In this document: piece after piece, positions 58,368-64,000 of the stretch
Numbering within the stretch: the stretch's first letter is position 1
Layout: each line of letters opens with the position of its first letter
Assembly: GCA_008921705.1 (NCBI GenBank)
Contig: VFFE01008908.1
Span: 2,037,657-2,101,656 of the forward strand
DNA from: Burhinus oedicnemus
Taxonomy: Eukaryota; Chordata; Aves; Charadriiformes; Burhinidae
Length of the DNA: 64,000 nucleotides
Reading direction: 5' to 3'
The notes under the pieces: model-generated
What the model saw: only the letters and a program-made list of their open reading frames with translations
Told to the model about the DNA's origin: nothing
Database searches by the model: none
Translations under genes and position numbers: made by a program

Positions 58368-59792
58368 CTGCACCACAGAAAGAGAGAGATTGGAAACTGT
58401 CAGCAGAGAGGTTTAGTTATTTACTGAGCTCCCTGTCTCTGGTTAGTGCTACTTTACAGCAATTACAGACATCTTAACGACCTCCTTACCCCAGGCACAG
58501 GCAAAAGCTCCTTGTTTCCAGGAATAAGGCAAAGGGCAGAAAGAGAAACTGAGGAACAAAACGATCACTCCAAGGTCACAGAGCTGTTTAGTTCAGAACT
58601 GGGTATCCAGTCCCGTCTGTGCTACACTCAGCTCTACATCCAGCAGCTGACACTGGAGTAAGAATTTAATAAAAACACACTCTCAAAGCACCAACAAGCG
58701 ACTTCGCGGCTCACTGCAAGAGAATTACTTAAAAAAACACGAGTAGTGCATTGCATGTGCAAATTGCCTTGAGAGCAAAACAGAGGACAAACAGCAGGAC
58801 TACAGACAATTAAATTACATGTGTGATCTAGTTAGCGAGAGATGACTAATATGAAGATGCTGTCTGAATGGTCTCAGAACATCCCAAACCACCATCATTC
58901 CCGTACCAAAGCTGACCTGGTTGCTCAGTGCAGCGGCAGACAGAAATGAAACCCAGTTTTATCACCCGCACTATCCAAAGGCAAAGAAGCTGCAGCAGGT
59001 ACAACGCCCAGCAATGAGAAATACGCAACATAGCAACATGGTGAGCACAGATGTGCGTGACTCAGCTGGGGAGGTGCATGTCATCAACAAGAAACATCCC
59101 CGTACCGAGGGACATGAGCAATAGGGTAAAAACCATCCACAGAAACTCCAGGATGCCTGACCTTTGCCAACACAACAGCTCTTCTCAGGGCAGGGAAAGG
59201 CCAAGGGCTTTTAGCTATGCGGCTGCTTAGCTCTGCTCTGGGGTCAGCAAGATGATGACGGAACACTAGACTTACTAGCAATTTAACTACTTACTGAACT
59301 TACTGATCTTACACGCAATCTTCCTTCTGCCCTGGTTGGCAGATGTAAGCCATCATGATCTCTGTGCCTTAAAATTTTAGGACAGAAAATCCAGTGCCAA
59401 GCCCTCCTCAGAAAAGACACATACACACGTAACTCAAGCCCAACCGTTATCAAAAAACCAGAGGAATAAATCCCTGATGGGAAGTTTAACTTTGGGCATC
59501 TGACTCTGCAAGGATTTTCTCCTAAAGACACTGCATGAGACTCTGGAAGTCTAGCACAAGCGCAGGCCCTTCTCAGCTCCTTTGGGAAAGGACCAGCAGA
59601 GCACAAGGAAAGGAACACAACAATTTCATCAGTTCTGCATGCGGTACCTGTTCACCTCTAATCCTGCCGTCGAGGACAAGAGCAGAAATCATTATTAATA
59701 GGTGCTGGATTTCATTCTGTAGTGCCCATACAGAAACTCTGGAACTACCCAAGCCATTCACCTGCGTGTCTGCTGGCCTCCTTCGCTCTTAC
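58368..59792 (-). other. SLC25A26: SLC25A26 intron (1425 nt)
   Basis: GT-AG on the minus strand (gtaaga ... tgcag). Nothing else was recognised. Confidence 0.88.
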
Positions 59793-59857
59793 CTTTGCCA
59801 ACATAATTCTTGTCTTCGCTACATCGAGAGGTGTGGTAACTGCAGCTGCAAATCCAC
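59793..59857 (-). CDS. SLC25A26: SLC25A26 exon with third carrier signature
   Basis: 65 nt on the minus strand, acceptor gctcag, donor gtaaga. With one base from the previous exon it encodes [19 protein letters not shown] then [10 protein letters not shown] is the P-x-[DE]-x-x-[KR]-x-R mitochondrial carrier signature of the third repeat, at the end of transmembrane helix 5. The recalled human sequence differs only at the residue after RI. The next frame over gives the shadow read [12 protein letters not shown]. Confidence 0.95.
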
Positions 59858-62800
59858 CTGAGCAAATTAAAATACCAAACACAAGTGAGACATTGTTGGT
59901 TGAATATGAATGCCACACTACCTATAATTCCCATGGCTGTGGTCGACACTGCTCCATTATTAATGCCTACAGCATGTTTCCTCACGTCAGAGTCCAGGTA
60001 CATTTGTTGAAGGTCTGTACATAGAGTGTTTTATTCCTGTATGTTGACTTAAGGAAAACAGCTCTATACTAGTTAACTGTAAATCCAAACATCCCCATTG
60101 AGATTACTGTCCTTTTGTTTTGGACTCTGTACATATATGAACATACGAAGGTCATACGGATAATGGATTCCACTTCCAACACCTATGGGCAAGTTTGAAC
60201 GGAAGAACCAGCTTACTCATTTGCAGAGATGGAAAAATAAGCTCGTCACACTGTGCTCTGCCTTGAGAATTAAAGTCTGACCATCTGAACGCTAGAAAGA
60301 CAGAGAGGAAAGATGCTCTGCATCTGAAACACACATGCTCCAGGGGCAAAGCTATCCACAAGACACAGACAGACTGGATCTGGACTTCAACTGTTAGACC
60401 TGAGACTCTGTTCCAAGGGAAAAAGACAAGCCAGTGTTTGGGATGGGGCTCATCTCCAATGAATGAAATCAGCTCCATTTTGGAAAACAACAGTGTAAAG
60501 GGTCTTTAGAAATTGTCAGAAGTTTGCCGCCACAAGTGCCATCTTCCCCTCACGGGCATTTTTATTCTCTCTAATCACTCCCAGACTTCACCCTTGAAGC
60601 TCATTACTTTCACTTGGAGCAGCCAGCTCAGCTGTGGCTTTCCTCTTGAAAGCCAGAAATCTTCAGCTTATCCATTTGCATGTCTCACCCACAAACGTGT
60701 GTGTGTCTGTCTCTGTATTTTAACCCTGTGGCTACAGCCTGGCCTCTTGTGCTATCTAGGGACCAGCTTTGCTTTTTCTCCCAGGATCTTGTTCCCTTTG
60801 CCTTATTTCCCCATCCTAAAATTAACTCTTATCTCTCTCTCCCTCTGTTCACAATATTCCAAGCAAGTAGTTCATGCTGAGGAAGAGCCAAAGCAAAGGA
60901 AACTTTTAAAATGCAGGAGCAGCCCAGTGGTAAGTGAAGGAAGAAAGGGGGGAAGAAAAGAGAAAGACTTGTTCTGAAATCTCTTTCTTCTTCCTCCTGC
61001 TTTTTTCTCTGGAGCTTGTATAAATCCTGTATCTGCTACAGCAAGGAACAAAGTAACTCCAAAGACTGAAGCCTACACAGTACCCAGGGAATAAGCTAAA
61101 AATAATCTATTTTCTGTTCCAAGTTTTATGGAATGCAGAAAAATTGATCTCTCTTTTCTTGGGATGGGAGAGGGGAAAAGCATTTCTTCTAAAATCTGTA
61201 ACATAATGAAAAAAATTCATCTTTCCCACTGGCTCATGTTTTTACCTGCATCTCTCTCAAGCACCTTAGCTTTAACATATTAAAACCCTGCTCTATGTCA
61301 GAAAGGAGGTTGGGCCAGCTGGCACTCTACGTTGACTTCTTACAGTTAATTAAGAAATGTCCCGTGACAGTTCAGGAGATGCAGTAAGGCACATGTGCAG
61401 TCCCCTGGATCTCAAACAAGAACAGCAGGCAAGCCGAGCTAGAGAACAGCCTGAAACGCCTGGTTTAGGAGCAGCTTCTGCTCACATAAGGTCGGCCCAT
61501 CCAGTTCACTCTGCCGGAAGCTTCCTAGCAGTTATACCTCACTAAAAAGCAGAAAAATGGGTTGTATTCAAGACGACATAGCAGAAACTATGAGCAAGTT
61601 AAACTAAATTCCAGCCCATTCTTGGACCTTCTTTAAGGTCAAAAATCTTTTTATTGCGAGCCAGTTTTTGAGTAAGTGACCCAAAGGCTTTGAGAGAATG
61701 GTCTGGATCGAAACTTCAGTACTCATGTCAGCAATGTATTTTTAGAACAGTAAAAATAATCTCCATGGAAAATAGTGGCTTTACAAGTCTGGATGTAGAA
61801 GCCCTTCCTTTGCCCACAGACCAAGATAAAATTAAACAGTGAACCACATGGCTGTCAGGCCTGTGTCAAGCAAAAAATCTCAATGCATCACTCAGCTATA
61901 GAGGTGACGGTAACACTTTATCAGACTAACTTACCTCCCTTATCAGATCCCAGTCATTTTTTTATGCATTTGTTCCTAACAGTTTCTTATTTGCAGAAGC
62001 TTCAATCTTGGCTGATAGAGTGATTAGAACAAACACAATTTATCCTGATACGATGTTCCCAAATTCTTCTCTGAAAGGTTTAATCAAGGTTTTCATTTTT
62101 TCCCCAGCTAACGTGTGGAGCTTTCAGACTCTTTTGGTATTAACGTTTCAATTTTTTTTTTCCATCACTGGGAAGTATTTGGTACAGATTTACCAACCGA
62201 TTTAGAGTGACAACAGCAACAATAAAATGCTTCATAAGCACAACAAGCAGCAGGATAGAGGCTAAATTAAACGCAAGTTTGTATATGCTCGACAAACACA
62301 CAAGATTAAAGCTAGCATTTGTTGGGAACTGCACTTTATCGAAGGCAGCAAGTCTGACAAAATGAATTTGCTCCAGCCTTAACCCTAAACGTCCAAGGTA
62401 ATTTTAGAGTGACCTCTTCAACGTTAGTACACAGGTATCCAAGAACAGGCTACAGCGCTAGTGAGGTACTGCTCAGTCCCACCTACTCTAGCTGGGTAAA
62501 GGAACTTAAAACATGACTGTTTCCAATCATCAGATTAATACAACAGACACAAACCAGTACAGCCACAGTCTACTCATTCAAAATAGGAGAGCTGTGCACT
62601 GCACTGCCTAATGCACAGTAAGGCCCAACAGATGTTTAAATCACTCCTTTAGTCTATTCCTGCTCTCACTGAATTCTCCCAGAGCTGCCACATTAGGCTG
62701 GAGTCTGCTCAACTAGTCAGCAACCAGGAACACCAGGTATCAAAATATGAGGCGGGCAAGAAAGACACATCCAGCCTTACGCTGCCAATCATTCCGGCTT

Positions 62801-64000
62801 CTCTGCAGAGCGGGCAAAGAGAAAAAGGTACCTTTGCAGGCAGTCTGCGCCCAGACAGACAGACTCACCAACTCACTCCTGGAGAAGGCTCCTTTCTCCC
62901 TTGCCCTAGAAGGATCTGGTGATGACTTGGGCTCAACAAGTAGACATAAAGATGGATTCGTACACAGGAGAAGGCGCTCGGCTTGTTAATACATCTAGCA
63001 GAGTGACAGACTCCGCTACTGGGAAAATAAAACTTCACAGAGTAGTGGAAAATCCATCACCTGTCTCCCAAGAAGTTACAATGGACACTGTATATTCACA
63101 TGTCAGCTGAGCAGCTAAACTTTACCAAGCGCAGGGTGTTAAACAGAAAATCCCTCTGCTACTCACACTTTTCCAGTGACCAGTTCTTGATGGAAGTGCT
63201 AGAGACAGACATCCGCAGAGAGCAATTTACCTTTATTTGGCAATAAGAATAAAAAGTCCTGAAGACTTAAGATATTCCCCTGGGTTCCTGCTGGCATTTC
63301 CTACCCTTTTTAGCTGTCATATGCAAATAAAAATTGAGAAGGATCAGAACAGAGTGAAATATTTCACCTGAGGACAATACATAACCCGAGATCCTTGCAG
63401 TAAGGTGGCTGCCTGCAGAATCTGCTGCTGCTGCTGCTATAGGAAAATGTTTCACCAGTTCTTTGACACACTCCTCAAATAAGATCCTATGAAGGGAGGA
63501 AGACAAGTTCTTCTTCAGTCCCCGTACCTTTTTTTTCCTGTACCATTTTAACTTCTCCTCACCCTTTCTAAAGGGTTCAGGGAACCCCTCTGGCCATCAC
63601 AGGGGCTCCTCCTGATTCTGTGTTTCTGTCATCTGGCCAGACCCCTGGAACCCTCTTCTGCAACACCAGCCCCGTTTGGTAGGTCAAGCTCGTTTCAAGA
63701 GATAGGAACTTGTGCTTGCCTAATGTCCTTGTTTGAACTGCCCGCCTTAGCAAAAAAAAAAAATCCAGATTGAGCTGTATTATTGCCTGTCTTCACTACT
63801 ATTTTCTGTACTGACACCTGAAGGTTACCCAGGACTGATTCAGGATTGAATCCCAAATCTGGGTTGAAAAACTGAATCGCACAGGTCCAACGCTAAACCT
63901 GACAGCATCCTCTTACACTGACTGATTTCTACATTGACAAACGGTCTTTTTCAGAACTCTTCAATCAATCAGTTCTTATTTGAACTTCTATTTTATTGAT
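59858..64000 (-). other. SLC25A26: SLC25A26 intron, partial
   Basis: The intron before the 59,857 exon, running past the window end. I searched for the preceding exon (ending in a WQSAVCGAFAG-like segment) and did not find it, so the first two carrier repeats lie beyond 64,000. It holds (CTG)5 at 63,422-63,436 and an A-run near 63,752. Nothing else was recognised. Confidence 0.75.

Noticed and set aside
62800..62860. Minus-strand segment ending in a GTACCT donor-like site, checked as the missing SLC25A26 exon
   Set aside because: The translation around it does not give the expected WQSAVCGAFAG-like end in any frame.
63440..63510. Minus-strand read ILFEECVKELVKHF after a pyrimidine-rich acceptor-like stretch
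   Set aside because: It loosely resembles the NILYEEGIQGLYRGY part of SLC25A26, but the continuation turns into an alanine run from (CAG)5 and loses all similarity. Treated as coincidence.
1..64000. CRISPR arrays, operons, tRNA or rRNA genes, phage or plasmid features
   Set aside because: None seen. The sequence is a vertebrate gene locus with spliced exons and LINE fragments.

Overview
This is vertebrate nuclear DNA, most likely from a bird. It has a long intron-rich gene, GT-AG introns, sparse repeats, and two CR1 LINE fragments of the avian kind; crocodilians and turtles also carry CR1, so bird is an inference. No bacterial-style genes, CRISPR arrays, rRNA or recognisable tRNA genes were seen. 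Almost all long open frames in the window are chance frames in introns, UTRs or antisense to exons.

Plus strand, 1 to about 49,610: the 3' three quarters of LRIG1 (leucine-rich repeats and immunoglobulin-like domains 1). The window opens inside an upstream intron (1-15,209). Sixteen coding exons then follow, from 15,210 to the stop codon at 46,382, giving about 978 residues. They encode most of the LRR array, the LRR C-terminal cap, three Ig-like domains, one transmembrane helix and the cytoplasmic tail. The signal peptide, N-terminal cap and first LRRs are upstream of the window. The 3' UTR is about 3.2 kb. It contains a sense CR1 insertion (47,284-47,933) flanked by a possible 7-bp target-site duplication, two Pumilio-type sites, an AU-rich element and two poly(A) signals near its end.

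Intergenic, about 49,610 to 53,030: no gene seen. It holds one antisense CR1 fragment (51,333-51,896).

Minus strand, about 64,000 down to 53,030: the last three coding exons of SLC25A26, the mitochondrial S-adenosylmethionine carrier. They lie at 59,857-59,793, 58,367-58,294 and 53,508-53,412. The earlier exons must lie beyond position 64,000. LRIG1 and SLC25A26 converge tail to tail, as in human 3p14.1.

The two genes have unrelated jobs. LRIG1 is a plasma-membrane brake on receptor tyrosine kinases and a stem-cell quiescence factor. SLC25A26 imports the methyl donor SAM into mitochondria. No new system was found. The best second-look items are the CR1 insertion in the LRIG1 3' UTR, a templated-insertion scar in the same UTR, intron-retention frames in the LRIG1 tail, and several intronic blocks that resemble enhancers.
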